A stretch of 64,000 nt of DNA from Pandoraea communis (GTDB lineage Bacteria; Pseudomonadota; Gammaproteobacteria; Burkholderiales; Burkholderiaceae). Location of the stretch: assembly GCF_902459745.1 (NCBI RefSeq), contig NZ_CABPSJ010000006.1, positions 186,001-250,000 on the forward strand. Direction: 5' to 3'. Numbering within the stretch: position 1 is the first letter of the stretch; the number at the start of each line of letters is the position of its first letter. Of this stretch, positions 17,745 to 27,145 are shown piece by piece. Made by a program: the position numbers and the translations under genes. The notes beneath the pieces are model-generated. The model saw only the letters and a list, made by a program, of their open reading frames with translations. It was not told the DNA's origin and ran no database searches.

Positions 17745-17814
17745 ACTTGCCGGCATTGTTTTCCCGGCTGGTTGATCGCCGATCCAGGATGTGCGCGAGA
17801 AGTCCGAGAGCCCC

Positions 17815-18747
17815 TTACCAAGGGCTCTCGGAATTTGATGAAAATAGCTCGATGAGCACCGAGCGCAGCCAAGCGATACCGTCGTCCTCGGAAAATTGGT
17901 CGTGGCTGTAAAGGCCCACTGTTATCGTCGGCAGCGTAAGCGGAAGGCGTAGTAATCGGTAAATGCCATCGCGATTTACCTGCTCTGCGATCGGGTGCGG
18001 AAGAATAAAGGCAAGGTCGGTCATCGCAACAACCTGCGGCGCAATAGTAAATTGCGGAACCTGTAACGCAATACTCTGTTGAATTCCTGCTTGGCGAAAC
18101 GCGACCTCCATTACCGAGTTGTGGCCGGTGGTATTCGTGCACGAATGCACAAACCGCAAGCGATTCACATCCTCGATCGTCAACTCGCTGGCACGGAACG
18201 GATGTTCAGCCCGCAGCATGCACACAAACTCGTCCTCACGAAGCTTGTCAAAACGACATTCGTGACCTGGCTCAGCAAGGTACCCTAGGGCAAGATCAAT
18301 GTCGCCTTTGCGTAAGGCCGTGGTTATCAGATCCACAGGCAGTTGCTGGACCTGCACTTCTACATTGGGGGCACGTGTTGCCAGCACTTGCATCAGCGCT
18401 GGTAACACGTGCAGTTGAGCCATGTCCGACATTGCCAATCGAAACGTTCGTGACGCGGTCGCAGGCTCGAAACCAGCGTGCCTCACAAGAGCACCATGAA
18501 TGATGGTGAACGCTTCCTGAATGGGCAAATGTAATCGGGTTGCTGCGGGGGTCGGCTCCATCGACAATGAGCTTCGAACAAACAGCGGATCGTCGAAAAC
18601 CTCCCGCAGGCGGCGCAATGCGTGGCTAATTGCGGGTTGGCTGACGTGAAGCTTGTCCGCGGCGACAGTCAAGCTACGCCCCTCCCATATTGCAAGAAAT
18701 GTCCTGAGCAGGTTTAGATCAACGGTCGTCATGTTGACTTGCTTCAT
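17815..18747 (-). CDS. LysR-family regulator
   Basis: Transcription factor with an N-terminal HTH (DLNLLRTFLAIWEGRSLTVA, then KLHVSQPAISHALRRLREVF) and an effector-binding domain. ATG 18747 has GTAGG upstream; the frame extends to 18786. It is encoded convergently with the EthD gene and likely senses the aromatic substrate or an intermediate to control the monooxygenase-reductase operons. It resembles the NahR/NodD subgroup, as do the two other LysR proteins of the island, but is the most divergent of the three. Confidence 0.88.
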   Translation of the reverse strand: MKQVNMTTVDLNLLRTFLAIWEGRSLTVAADKLHVSQPAISHALRRLREVFDDPLFVRSSLSMEPTPAATRLHLPIQEAFTIIHGALVRHAGFEPATASRTFRLAMSDMAQLHVLPALMQVLATRAPNVEVQVQQLPVDLITTALRKGDIDLALGYLAEPGHECRFDKLREDEFVCMLRAEHPFRASELTIEDVNRLRFVHSCTNTTGHNSVMEVAFRQAGIQQSIALQVPQFTIAPQVVAMTDLAFILPHPIAEQVNRDGIYRLLRLPLTLPTITVGLYSHDQFSEDDGIAWLRSVLIELFSSNSESPW

Positions 18748-18799
18748 TGTGCCTACCCTACCGTTCGAACGTTCATTTACGGCCACGCATCTAAGAATA

Positions 18800-18876
18800 G
18801 GGACAGATGCCCTGACCCATCAGTTCGACGACAAACTATCACCGTGACCGAACTGATGGGACAGGGCATCCGTCCC
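18800..18876. repeat. 28-bp inverted repeat, probable terminator of the transporter gene
   Basis: Arms at 18800-18827 and 18849-18876 match at 26 of 28 positions (starting GGGAC.GATGCCCTG and ending CATCAGTTCG) around a 21-base loop. It lies between the stop of the MHS transporter gene and the start of the LysR gene, both on the minus strand. The stem is unusually long for a terminator and lacks a T-tract; a remnant of an element with inverted ends is an alternative. Confidence 0.65.
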
Positions 18877-18903
18877 GCGGCTAACCACGTAGCGGCAACG
18901 TCC

Positions 18904-20244
18904 TTAGGTCGATTGATCCCGAGTCCGTGCCTCTCTGGGGTAGGTTTCCGGTGCGATCAACGCCGCTATCACTGTCACCATGCCAAGCGCGGCAAGATAA
19001 AGAGCAATCGGGCCTATGGTTCGATAATGCGCGAGCAGTGCTGTCGCGATAACCGGCGCGAACCCGGCGCCTAATACCGAAGACAGTTCTCGTCCAATCC
19101 CAAGACCAGAATAGCGGAGTCTCGGCGGGAGCAATTCACTGATGAATGCCGGCTGTGAACCTTGCAGAATGCCTAGAACCAGACTATTCGCGAGGAGAAG
19201 TGCCGTCATCACAGCAACGGTCGTACCTTTTTGGAAGATCGCAAAGAACGGATATGAAAGTGCAACGATACCGACCGCGCCAATCAAATACACAGGCTTG
19301 CGGCCAATGATGTCGCTGACATATCCAGAAAACAAACACACGGGGATCGACAGCAACATCGAAACGATCAGCCCGCTGTAGACCAGCTGATCAGAAATTC
19401 CACAGAATTTTCCGAAAGCGATCGAGAAAGCAAAGAAGATCCACGATGCAGTCCCCTCACCCAAACGCAGCCCGAACACCATCAACACCCGGCCCGGGCA
19501 CGTCCGCAGAACTTCCAACAGCGGCGCATGTGCAACCTTTCCTTCCTTGCTGAGTTTCGCGAAATCCTCGCTCTCTGCGATGTGGGACCGGAGGTAGATG
19601 CCGATACCGATCATGATCACGCTAAGCAGAAAGGGAACGCGCCAGCCCCAAGTGAGAAAGCTTTCTCCCGACCAGCGTTGCGCCAGCATGAACGCACCGG
19701 TAGACAGTGCAAATCCGATCACCGCTCCGGAGGGGCTCCAGGCCGACAGACGGGCGCGTTTTCGCTGAGGTGCATTCTCGCTGATCAGCAAAATGCTGCC
19801 GCTCCACTCTCCGCCTGCCGCCAGACCCTGCACCAGCCTGAGCGCGACAAGAAGTACCGGCGCGGCAATACCAATTTGTGCGTAGGACGGAATGAGCCCC
19901 ATGAGAAATGTGCTGCTCCCCATTGCACCAAGGGTGAGCATCATCACCGCGCGGCGACCGTATCTATCTCCAAAGTGCCCGCACAAGATCCCGCCAATCG
20001 GCCGCGCGATGAATCCGGCCGCCAAGCCGCCGAATGCGGCGATTGTGCCTGTTAGTGGATCGACTCCGATTGGGAAAAATATCGTCCCAAAAACCGACGC
20101 TGCCGCTGTTCCATACAAGAAGAAGTCATACCACTCCAGTATCTGTCCGATCACCGAGGTCAAAACGGCTCGACGGATGCGCTTCTTATCGCTATCCGTC
20201 GTACTGACCTGCGCGTTGTCTGAAATTTCCGCCGCAATGCTCAT
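18904..20244 (-). CDS. MHS-family MFS transporter
   Basis: Proton-coupled uptake transporter of the inner membrane in the metabolite:H+ symporter group (ShiA/ProP/PcaT-like), with 446 residues and 12 predicted membrane segments. Motifs are ILEWYDFFLYGTAAA in the first segment, the loop GHFGDRYGRRAVMM, RLVQGLAAGGEWSGSILL, and a second copy FSGYVSDIIGRKPVYL. It probably imports the aromatic acid or amide used by this island. It is followed by a 28-bp inverted repeat. Confidence 0.88.
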   Translation of the reverse strand: MSIAAEISDNAQVSTTDSDKKRIRRAVLTSVIGQILEWYDFFLYGTAAASVFGTIFFPIGVDPLTGTIAAFGGLAAGFIARPIGGILCGHFGDRYGRRAVMMLTLGAMGSSTFLMGLIPSYAQIGIAAPVLLVALRLVQGLAAGGEWSGSILLISENAPQRKRARLSAWSPSGAVIGFALSTGAFMLAQRWSGESFLTWGWRVPFLLSVIMIGIGIYLRSHIAESEDFAKLSKEGKVAHAPLLEVLRTCPGRVLMVFGLRLGEGTASWIFFAFSIAFGKFCGISDQLVYSGLIVSMLLSIPVCLFSGYVSDIIGRKPVYLIGAVGIVALSYPFFAIFQKGTTVAVMTALLLANSLVLGILQGSQPAFISELLPPRLRYSGLGIGRELSSVLGAGFAPVIATALLAHYRTIGPIALYLAALGMVTVIAALIAPETYPREARTRDQST

Positions 20245-20373
20245 AGCCTCAAGCCTTATAAAAATGAACTGCCATCCTATGATTTCTCTTGATGAAAATT
20301 CGGGATTTCATGTTTCCCGAAACGCCGACCAACAAACCCCTGCGCACCGACCAATGGGTCAGAATCGAGATGA

Positions 20374-21546
20374 TTAGCTGTGTTGATGTTGCAGTTGCCT
20401 ATGCATCCTGAGCCGCGAACTCATCGATGCCTCCAGCAACTGAGCAATTGCACAAATCCTCTCGTCGGCACCGCGTCTACCAACAACCTGCAGTCCCGCC
20501 AGAACGACGTGGCCAAACACGGGAACGGGAATGCTGATTGCTGGATGGCCACTCAAATTGAACGGACGAATGAGGGAGGACAAGCCGATTACGGATGCCC
20601 CGCCCCGAGCGGCGTTTAGCGTTATCGGCGGCGCCGGCATCGTGGGCAGAACAAGAACATCGAACTGGTCGAGAGCGTTGTCGACCTCTGCCGTAAAAAC
20701 CTTTCGCACAACCTCCGCCGCAGCAATCGATGAAGGCGACTCACGGGAAGCGGACAGCAGGCGAGCCTCGATGTCCGGCCCTAGCAGGGCTTTCCCGCAA
20801 AGGTGTCCAAACGCAAGCCACGTCTCCGCGTTGATTACGGTGAGGCCAGCATTGAACGCGTCTGAGATTTTTAGGAGATCGAGCTCGGCGTGAGCCAAGC
20901 CACTTTCATAAATCGTCGTCTTGATAGCGCTTGTGATCGCCGAATCCGCTTGAGCCCGCACCATGCCCACGCGAACCCCAGCAGCGTTCACTCGCTTGAA
21001 GTCGGCTGCGTTGCTATCGAAATTCGGAGCGATTGCCGACATGACATCGGTAATTACAGACATCGATCGGGCAAAGGGGCCAACGCAGTCCAGAGATGAT
21101 TCCATCGGAAGCACACCGATACGGCTCACTCGACCAAACGTCGGCTTTAAACCTATAACGCCACAGCACGACGCCGGACCGCGAATGGAGCCACCAGTAT
21201 CGGTGCCGATTGCAGCCTGAGCGAGCCCCCGACCTACCGCAGCAGCGGACCCGCTTGACGATCCTCCAGGGATAAGTTCCTCACCTTGGGGGTTGGTCGG
21301 TGTGCCAGCGTAGTCGTTGATGCCAGTCATGCCGAACGCCAGTTCGTGCATGTTCGCTTTGCCCACGATTCTCCAGTTGGCATCGATCAAAAGATCGACG
21401 ATTTCAGCGTGAGAGGCGGCCGGACTATCGGACGCAAAAGCTCGACTCCCCATGGAGGTCCTCAATCCCTTGATATCGATCGAGTCTTTGATCACGATCG
21501 TGCGATCACCCGAGCCCAACGAAAATTCAGAGAGCAATTCATTCAC
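20374..21546 (-). CDS. amidase-signature hydrolase
   Basis: Hydrolyses an amide, possibly releasing an aromatic acid for the oxygenases. The Ser-cisSer-Lys triad is visible: Lys in VIKDSIDIKG, the GGSSSGSAAAVG loop and the nucleophile region GTDTGGSIRGPASCCGVIGLKPTFG. GTG 21546 follows GGGGAAGA and gives 390 residues; the frame continues to 21672 without support. At this length it is a compact member. It lies upstream of the MHS transporter on the same strand, suggesting import then hydrolysis. Confidence 0.85.
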   Translation of the reverse strand: MNELLSEFSLGSGDRTIVIKDSIDIKGLRTSMGSRAFASDSPAASHAEIVDLLIDANWRIVGKANMHELAFGMTGINDYAGTPTNPQGEELIPGGSSSGSAAAVGRGLAQAAIGTDTGGSIRGPASCCGVIGLKPTFGRVSRIGVLPMESSLDCVGPFARSMSVITDVMSAIAPNFDSNAADFKRVNAAGVRVGMVRAQADSAITSAIKTTIYESGLAHAELDLLKISDAFNAGLTVINAETWLAFGHLCGKALLGPDIEARLLSASRESPSSIAAAEVVRKVFTAEVDNALDQFDVLVLPTMPAPPITLNAARGGASVIGLSSLIRPFNLSGHPAISIPVPVFGHVVLAGLQVVGRRGADERICAIAQLLEASMSSRLRMHRQLQHQHS

Positions 21547-22078
21547 AACGAGTCTTCCCCATAAACTTAGTTTCCAGCGCCAAGGAAACGCCGCGTATCC
21601 GCTCCCAACGCAAGGTGCCTGGAGCCTCCGATAGCAGCCCCCTGATGCGCCTTCCCGTGGATTCAGTTGCACACTGGATAGTCATCGAAATCCGGCGATT
21701 CACGTGTCAGGTATCGATGAGCAAATTTTCGCGCCCACCCGCTAATTCAACAAATTCATCTAAAATCGCACCATCATCAGCGGGACGAATGTCTCATTCG
21801 ACAATGAGAGGGCTGCGATCGGACATCGGCCTTTTGACGGACCGTCAGCGATGTCACATAGCCCGCCGTACGCGGCTATTTAGGGAGCGCAGCACAATGG
21901 CGTCGGAGAGGCGATCGAGGCAAAATCAGTTCAGACGCTGCCCATTCCGGTCGCGAAAAATCCGACGGGCTAGGGGAAAATCCCAAGGTCGTTGCCTCGC
22001 AAAAGGTTCTGCTTGAGAATCGACTCCGCAAGCTATGTGTACCCAACGACATCCCACAGCTAAAAGCACAGCACTGCC
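21547..22078. other. control region between amidase and LysR genes
   Basis: No gene. It contains a 23-base segment (21751-21773) that matches 20 of 23 positions of a segment upstream of the other LysR/oxygenase pair (27177-27199), sharing ATCTAAAAT and CACCA. It also contains a CTCATT/AATGAG palindrome. It probably holds the divergent promoters. Confidence 0.45.
21793..21808. promoter_or_regulatory. small palindrome, operator candidate
   Basis: CTCATT-CGAC-AATGAG is a perfect 6-bp inverted repeat in the amidase-LysR intergenic region, 20 bases beyond the segment shared with the 27.2 kb promoter. It is a candidate LysR binding site, on position only. Confidence 0.35.
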
Positions 22079-22999
22079 ATGACGACGGTTGACAGTATCG
22101 ATTTGAATCTGCTGCGCGTTTTTGATGCGATTGCGAAGGAGCGTAGTTTGACGCGGGCGGGGGAGCGACTCGCGTTGTCGCAACCGGCAATTAGTTACTC
22201 GCTAAGCCGTTTGCGGCTTTTGTTTGGCGACACGCTTTTCGTGCGGACCCGTACTGGGATGCAGCCCACGCCTTTAGCGTTAGAGCTCGAGTCCCCGATT
22301 TCGCGTACGCTTCTGACATTGAGGGATGCGTTGCGCTATGGGGAGTCGTTCGACCCGATGCGAAGCGAACGCGCATTCAGACTCTCGCTGTCCGACGCAG
22401 GCGAATTGGTTTACCTTCCCCCGATCTGTAGCGCGCTCAATAGCCTCGCCCCGAACGTCAAGATCACGGTCGACCCGCTGCCTTACGATTTGGTAGAGGA
22501 TGGTCTGCGATCGAATCGCATCGATTTTGCGATCGGGAATCTACCTGGCCTGCGATTGAAGACTCGGGCGGAAGTACTGTTTGAAGAGTCGTATGTTTGC
22601 GTGACGCGATCACGCGCCGAATTGCCCCCGGGGCACATCGTTGACATCGACTATTTTTTAGCGGGATTCCACGTCCACGTCCCATCGCAGGAACACTATC
22701 GCCAGTCGGTCGATTCCGCCTACCGATTGCAAGGGGTGAATCGAAAGATAGCTCTTGAAGTGCCACATTTCTCGGCATTGCCGAAGATTCTGGCAGTGAC
22801 GGACATTTTTGCGACCGTGCCTCGAAGGCTTGCCAGTACCTTGGCGGCTAGAAATGGCCAGCTCAGGATCTACGAGCCGCCCGTTTCCCTTCCTAAGGCC
22901 GAGGTCTCATTGCACTGGCATGAGAACTTCCACGCCGATGGCGGAAACGTTTGGCTTCGCAATCTTTTATCTGAGGTGATCCGCAAGTCGTGTCAGTAG
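22079..22999 (+). CDS. LysR-family regulator (NahR-like)
   Basis: The N-terminal HTH reads IDLNLLRVFDAIAKERSLTR, then GERLALSQPAISYSLSRLRL; the rest is the substrate-binding domain (306 residues in all). It is closely related to the LysR protein encoded at 27220, with the same opening, the shared RTRTGM motif, and the same pattern in the effector domain (DAGELVYLPPIC; LHWHE). The two flank the Rieske oxygenase genes and look like an old duplication. It probably activates the amidase/transporter genes or the minus-strand SnoaL-reductase genes. Confidence 0.88.
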   Translation: MTTVDSIDLNLLRVFDAIAKERSLTRAGERLALSQPAISYSLSRLRLLFGDTLFVRTRTGMQPTPLALELESPISRTLLTLRDALRYGESFDPMRSERAFRLSLSDAGELVYLPPICSALNSLAPNVKITVDPLPYDLVEDGLRSNRIDFAIGNLPGLRLKTRAEVLFEESYVCVTRSRAELPPGHIVDIDYFLAGFHVHVPSQEHYRQSVDSAYRLQGVNRKIALEVPHFSALPKILAVTDIFATVPRRLASTLAARNGQLRIYEPPVSLPKAEVSLHWHENFHADGGNVWLRNLLSEVIRKSCQ

Positions 23000-23028
23000 A
23001 CATTGGGCTTGCGGATGCACTTATTGCT

Positions 23029-23541
23029 TCATTGTTGCGCAGCATGATCCAGCTGCACTGCCGGATTGAGCTGTGCAGGGGCATCGAAGAGGCGCTGCGT
23101 ACGGAAGTGCTGAATCAACCAGGTACCGTCTACCGATGGCTTGAAATCGATTTCCAACTTGGCACCAATCAATTCGGAATTTCCTGCGACGTACGCTGAT
23201 GTCTGCAGCATAATCCATCGACCCTTGGCAAACTCTGCATCAGGGTTCACCTCAATCGTTTCGGTCGTCAGAAAGTGCACGTTCAGCGTGAAGTGCGGCA
23301 CGGGAGGATGATATCGATTTAGCATCCCGATGATTTGCTCGTGCCCTTGCAAGTATCCAAACTTGTTCGCATAGTGGGGGCCAATCCCTTGCCAAATGGC
23401 ATCGCTCGCAAACAGGTCCTTTAGAGTTTCTCCTTCTACTCCGCCGTTAGGGACATCACAGAGCGCCATATATCGGGCCATCGTCCTGCGTACAGCGTGT
23501 TCGGCCTCGAGTACGGCAAGTCGTTTCATCATTGCGTCCAT
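23029..23541 (-). CDS. SnoaL-like (NTF2-fold) protein
   Basis: A 170-residue NTF2-superfamily protein (SnoaL_4 type) with the opening AEHAVRRTMARYMALCDVPN and DLFASDAIWQGIGPHY. The related family includes ring-hydroxylating dioxygenase small subunits and polyketide cyclases. ATG 23541 has GGAG upstream. It lies downstream of the PDR-type reductase on the same strand. A second, similar protein is encoded at 24678-25241, so the operon has two NTF2 partners besides the true beta subunit. Its role is unknown; isomerase, hydratase or subunit are possible. Confidence 0.72.
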   Translation of the reverse strand: MDAMMKRLAVLEAEHAVRRTMARYMALCDVPNGGVEGETLKDLFASDAIWQGIGPHYANKFGYLQGHEQIIGMLNRYHPPVPHFTLNVHFLTTETIEVNPDAEFAKGRWIMLQTSAYVAGNSELIGAKLEIDFKPSVDGTWLIQHFRTQRLFDAPAQLNPAVQLDHAAQQ

Positions 23542-23604
23542 GTGTTTTCTCCGGTATTCATCGTTTTTGGAAGGGAGGCTGCCGCGTCAATTCCTTCGCA
23601 CCCT

Positions 23605-24585
23605 CTAAAGGTCTAGGATCAAAAGCGGTGAGCGAGAGCGGGAAACGCAACTGCAAATTACTTTCCCGGATGCTCGTTCTTTCTTGCTCAAGCATTGGTC
23701 TCGATGCGATGGATCACCCTCCACGACATCGACAACGCAGGTCCCGCAGACTCCTTCGGCACACGAAGTGTCCACGTCTACCCCGATCGTCGCCAATGCT
23801 TCAACGATAGACACACCTTTCTCCACGCGCACTATCTGTCCGGTACTGGCGACCTTCACATTGAAGGTCTCAAGCTCGTTATCCTCAGATATAGGATCAG
23901 GTGCCACCTCGAAACGCTCAAGATGAACGGAGTCCGCGGCAACATAGTTTTCCGCGATCTTTTCCACCAACTCCATGAACGGCGATGGACCACAGGTGTA
24001 GACATGTGCACTTCCACCAGCTTGGTCTAACGCCTCATGCATCGTGCGTTCGATCCCGTCCCGCGGCTCATTGACGTGCATGTGAACATGTTGCGCGAAC
24101 GGAGGGGCAAGCAATATCTCTGAGAACGCTGCGTGTGCCTTGCTGCGAACGAAGTAATGCAATACGAACTTGCGTTGCAATCGCACTAGCCGATACGCCA
24201 TGTTGAGCAGCGGGGTAATGCCAATTCCAGCGGCAAACAGAACAGTGTGGCTGGCCAGAGACTCAAGCGCGAAGAGATTCCTGGGGCGACCGATCAGCAA
24301 CTGCGTACCGACCATCACATCATCGTGAAGGGATATCGAGCCCCCTCGCGATTTTTCTTCACGCTTTACGGCGAAGAGATATTCGTCGCGAACGTCGGGA
24401 TCACCGCATAACGAGTACTGGCGTGTTATGCCACTAGGGCTGGTAACGTCCACATGAGCACCTGGCTCATAGGGTTCCAACGGCAATCCGTCTACTCGAG
24501 AAACACGGAAGGATCGTATCCCCACCGCCTCTTCATTGATCTCGTTGACTCGCACCGTATAGGTTGTCTTGCCTGTCGATTGCAT
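23605..24585 (-). CDS. PDR/VanB-type ferredoxin reductase
   Basis: Electron-transfer component passing electrons from NADH through FMN to a C-terminal plant-type [2Fe-2S] cluster and on to the Rieske oxygenase. The ordered domains are an FMN-binding beta-barrel (EPGAHVDVTSPSGITRQYSL), a nucleotide domain (LFAAGIGITPLLNMAYRL; VYTCGPSPFMELV) and the cluster motif CAEGVCGTC with a distal Cys in GDPSHRDQCLSKKE. ATG 24585 is chosen over TTG 24591. The C-terminus (VSRSRSPLLILDL) is typical. It lies in the Rieske operon, so it is the natural partner of the oxygenase. Confidence 0.9.
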   Translation of the reverse strand: MQSTGKTTYTVRVNEINEEAVGIRSFRVSRVDGLPLEPYEPGAHVDVTSPSGITRQYSLCGDPDVRDEYLFAVKREEKSRGGSISLHDDVMVGTQLLIGRPRNLFALESLASHTVLFAAGIGITPLLNMAYRLVRLQRKFVLHYFVRSKAHAAFSEILLAPPFAQHVHMHVNEPRDGIERTMHEALDQAGGSAHVYTCGPSPFMELVEKIAENYVAADSVHLERFEVAPDPISEDNELETFNVKVASTGQIVRVEKGVSIVEALATIGVDVDTSCAEGVCGTCVVDVVEGDPSHRDQCLSKKERASGKVICSCVSRSRSPLLILDL

Positions 24586-24677
24586 AATCAAATTTCGCGT
24601 TTAAGCTTGGCAGTAACGTGGTAGAGGACCGCGGGCGTCAACGGACACATCGCGGCCCCTGCCAGGGGACCAATGGC

Positions 24678-25241
24678 TTACGCTGTCTCCATCAGAATCG
24701 ACGTGCTGGCGACGTTGGTCGCCCAATTGTTCGGAAGCGGCGCGATATAAACGTTCTCTGTGCGATAGCGCGACATCTTCCAAACACCGTCCACCTTCTT
24801 GAACGCGTTATTAATACGACTGGACCGAAGGACAGACGAACCATCCTCGAAGATCCACGGCTGAAAATGTACCCACTGACCCTCCGCCGTTTCGCCCCGG
24901 ACATGAATTTGCTCCGACGTAAGGTAGTGGCAGTTGAGAATCATCTTCGGATCGCGAGGCTCGAAGAACTTTGATAGATGTGCGTAAATCTGCTCGCGCC
25001 CGACGAAGCGTCCGAATTGCGCGTTGTAATGCGCGCCCACTCCCTCCCAAATCGCATCTTCGCTATAGAGGCTTACGATTTCCTTCACGCGATCCTCAAG
25101 CGCAACACCCGTGGCAGGCAAGGGGATATCGCACAGAAACATGTACCGTGCGACGATGCGTCGGATGTCCGCCTCAGCGGCAAGCTCGTTTACTGTGTTC
25201 CGCAAGGCGCGGACTTCCTCAATAAGATTTTGATCGTTCAT
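24678..25241 (-). CDS. SnoaL-like (NTF2-fold) protein
   Basis: Second NTF2-superfamily protein (187 residues from ATG 25241) with ADIRRIVARYMFLCDIPLP, YSEDAIWEGVGAHYNAQFG and the ending MSRYRTENVYIAPLP. It shares the ARYM.LCD and AIW.G.G.HY signatures with the protein encoded at 23029. It lies between the Rieske beta subunit and the reductase. Paired SnoaL-like genes inside an oxygenase operon suggest a heteromeric accessory enzyme acting on the ring-hydroxylation product. No catalytic assignment is possible. Confidence 0.72.
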   Translation of the reverse strand: MNDQNLIEEVRALRNTVNELAAEADIRRIVARYMFLCDIPLPATGVALEDRVKEIVSLYSEDAIWEGVGAHYNAQFGRFVGREQIYAHLSKFFEPRDPKMILNCHYLTSEQIHVRGETAEGQWVHFQPWIFEDGSSVLRSSRINNAFKKVDGVWKMSRYRTENVYIAPLPNNWATNVASTSILMETA

Positions 25242-25324
25242 TTTCAAGCATCGATAAGATTGCTAGTTAATGAGGGTTCCGCCGCCGGAGCGATTTCGTG
25301 CGCCGAAGGCGGAACATTTTTCAA

Positions 25325-25822
25325 TCAGAGCAGGAAGCTGATGGCAGCCAACGAGTCCAAAGAATCGACCAGCCGAACGATCTTCTGCACTAAGCGTGCA
25401 TCTTGGGTTGACACGTCGATCCGATGTTCCACCTCTGCAGCGAACAGCGAAGCATTTCCTTGGCGGTAAGCAACGACGATCTGCGCAGAACGGAGGTCGA
25501 CGATTCCATCCGAGTCGCGAACAACGTTGAACCGTGACACCGTCCGGATTGTCTTCGCCGCATTCGAGACTGACGGCGAGGATGTCGACATCAAACGTTC
25601 GACCCGCTTCTTCCGCATCTCATGGTCGTCCAGCGCATAGTTGAGCGTCGCGTAGAAATCACTGGTCGCGGGGTCGATCGGAATGACGTAAATCCCTTCT
25701 GCATTCCACAGACGCAGCCATTCCGCGTATTCTTTTCGATCCAGCAGCTCTGCTTCTTTCCAAACCAGCTCGATAGCGCGGGCCACGGTCGGCACGGCAA
25801 GTGACGTATTTTCTAGACTCAT
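25325..25822 (-). CDS. ring-hydroxylating dioxygenase beta subunit
   Basis: Small structural subunit of the Rieske oxygenase, forming the alpha3beta3 assembly. It is 165 residues from ATG 25822, which overlaps the alpha-subunit stop as ATGA; the longer frame to 25849 is rejected. Family features are AEWLRLWNAEGIYVIPIDPA, NYALDDHEMRKKRVERL and SRFNVV. Tight coupling to the alpha gene fits 1:1 stoichiometry. Confidence 0.9.
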   Translation of the reverse strand: MSLENTSLAVPTVARAIELVWKEAELLDRKEYAEWLRLWNAEGIYVIPIDPATSDFYATLNYALDDHEMRKKRVERLMSTSSPSVSNAAKTIRTVSRFNVVRDSDGIVDLRSAQIVVAYRQGNASLFAAEVEHRIDVSTQDARLVQKIVRLVDSLDSLAAISFLL

Positions 25823-27105
25823 TGTCCTTTCTCCATCAACTCCAGCCACTTTGCGTAGCCAGCGCGCATACCAGTTTCGTCGGTAGAGTGACCGTTAATG
25901 TCGCCATTCGGCAGCGTCACTTCACGATTGATGCCTCGGTTAAGAAGAATGGGGACGTCCGGGCCGGCGTAAGATCCTCGCTGGACACGCTCCCACGCTT
26001 CCGCATCATCAGGGCTGCCAAAGCCGAAGGGGCCTTGGAAGTTCTCGTGAATGCGCAGTCGCTCGCGATTTGCCTCTTCCGGCCCTCCGTCCATGGCCAA
26101 CGCGATGTGCCGAATTTCCGTTTCGTCGGCGGAAATAGGCCGAAGCACTCGGAAGAACGCCATCGAGAGCGCAAGATTAGGAAAGAGGTTAACGTTGAAG
26201 CCGACGCCCATCAGCGACCGAACGATGCGGCGAACCTCTTCTTCCGAATGGTTCTCACGCAGCGACTTCGCTAGCGGCTCGAACCGCTCAGGCAGGGGCG
26301 CCCCGTCGTCAGTCTCGATGTTCATGAGCTCTGGCACTTGCACCGCAATGCTGTGCCCATTGCCCAACGAACGACAGAAGGCCTTATCGCTCGAAATAAA
26401 GCTGGTCACTGCGGTGGCCGTCTCCTCATCGATCGAATCCATCCACGACTTGTGCACCACAGGGAAGTGATAAAGATCAGTGGTGTTCTCGAGCTGAATC
26501 TTCCAGTTTCCTTTGAACTTGAACTTGTGTTCACCGTTCGTCTTGATCGGATACCCGGCACCCTGCTTCATGAAGAGGTCGATCCACGGCTTCGCGTTGC
26601 CAAGAAAATCCTCGAGAGGCTCAATCTCGTGATTGAAACTCGCGAAAATCAATCCCTGATAGATGCCAACGCGTAGCGCCTTGAGTGGCAACTCTGACTT
26701 CTCAATGACTCCCTCATAACCGTCGCTGTACGGCAAACCTCGCAGTGCGCCGTCCAATCCGTACGACCAGCTGTGATAGGGGCAGGTGAAAGACTTCGCG
26801 TTCCCCTTGTGTTGCTCACAAACAGTAGCGCCGCGGTGTCGGCAACGGTTCTCAAAAACGTTGACGCTTCCGTTTTTGTCGCGCACCACGATCACCGGTT
26901 GGCGGCCAATCAAAGTGGTACGAAAATCACCCGGGTTAACTAGCTCGCTTTCATGCGCGACCCAAATCCAGGTCTTGTAGAAGATTCGCTCAAGCTCGGC
27001 CTCGAAGAGTGACGGATCGTAGTAAAGCGAAGGCAAAAAACGGTCCGCCTTCACGCGACGCTTCAGGTCGCTCACGTCGATGGTTTGATATGTAGGTTCG
27101 CTCAT
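25819..27105 (-). CDS. Rieske ring-hydroxylating dioxygenase alpha subunit
   Basis: Catalytic subunit that adds oxygen to an aromatic ring. The Rieske [2Fe-2S] ligands are C88-x-H90 and C108-x-x-H111 (CPYHSW); the mononuclear iron site is D210, H213 and H218 in LENTTDLYHFPVVHK. At 428 residues it is of normal length. It resembles the anthranilate/benzoate/salicylate groups more than biphenyl or naphthalene enzymes by its short length and sequence style, but I cannot name the substrate. Transcribed away from a LysR gene across a palindromic operator; beta subunit, SnoaL-like protein and reductase follow. Confidence 0.93.
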   Translation of the reverse strand: MSEPTYQTIDVSDLKRRVKADRFLPSLYYDPSLFEAELERIFYKTWIWVAHESELVNPGDFRTTLIGRQPVIVVRDKNGSVNVFENRCRHRGATVCEQHKGNAKSFTCPYHSWSYGLDGALRGLPYSDGYEGVIEKSELPLKALRVGIYQGLIFASFNHEIEPLEDFLGNAKPWIDLFMKQGAGYPIKTNGEHKFKFKGNWKIQLENTTDLYHFPVVHKSWMDSIDEETATAVTSFISSDKAFCRSLGNGHSIAVQVPELMNIETDDGAPLPERFEPLAKSLRENHSEEEVRRIVRSLMGVGFNVNLFPNLALSMAFFRVLRPISADETEIRHIALAMDGGPEEANRERLRIHENFQGPFGFGSPDDAEAWERVQRGSYAGPDVPILLNRGINREVTLPNGDINGHSTDETGMRAGYAKWLELMEKGQ

Positions 27106-27145
27106 TTTTGTCTGAGGAGTTGGGGGTGATGATTTGTCGATGCGG

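Noticed and set aside
18800-18876. Interpretation of the long inverted repeat as IS ends
   Set aside because: The arms are only 21 bases apart with no transposase between them.
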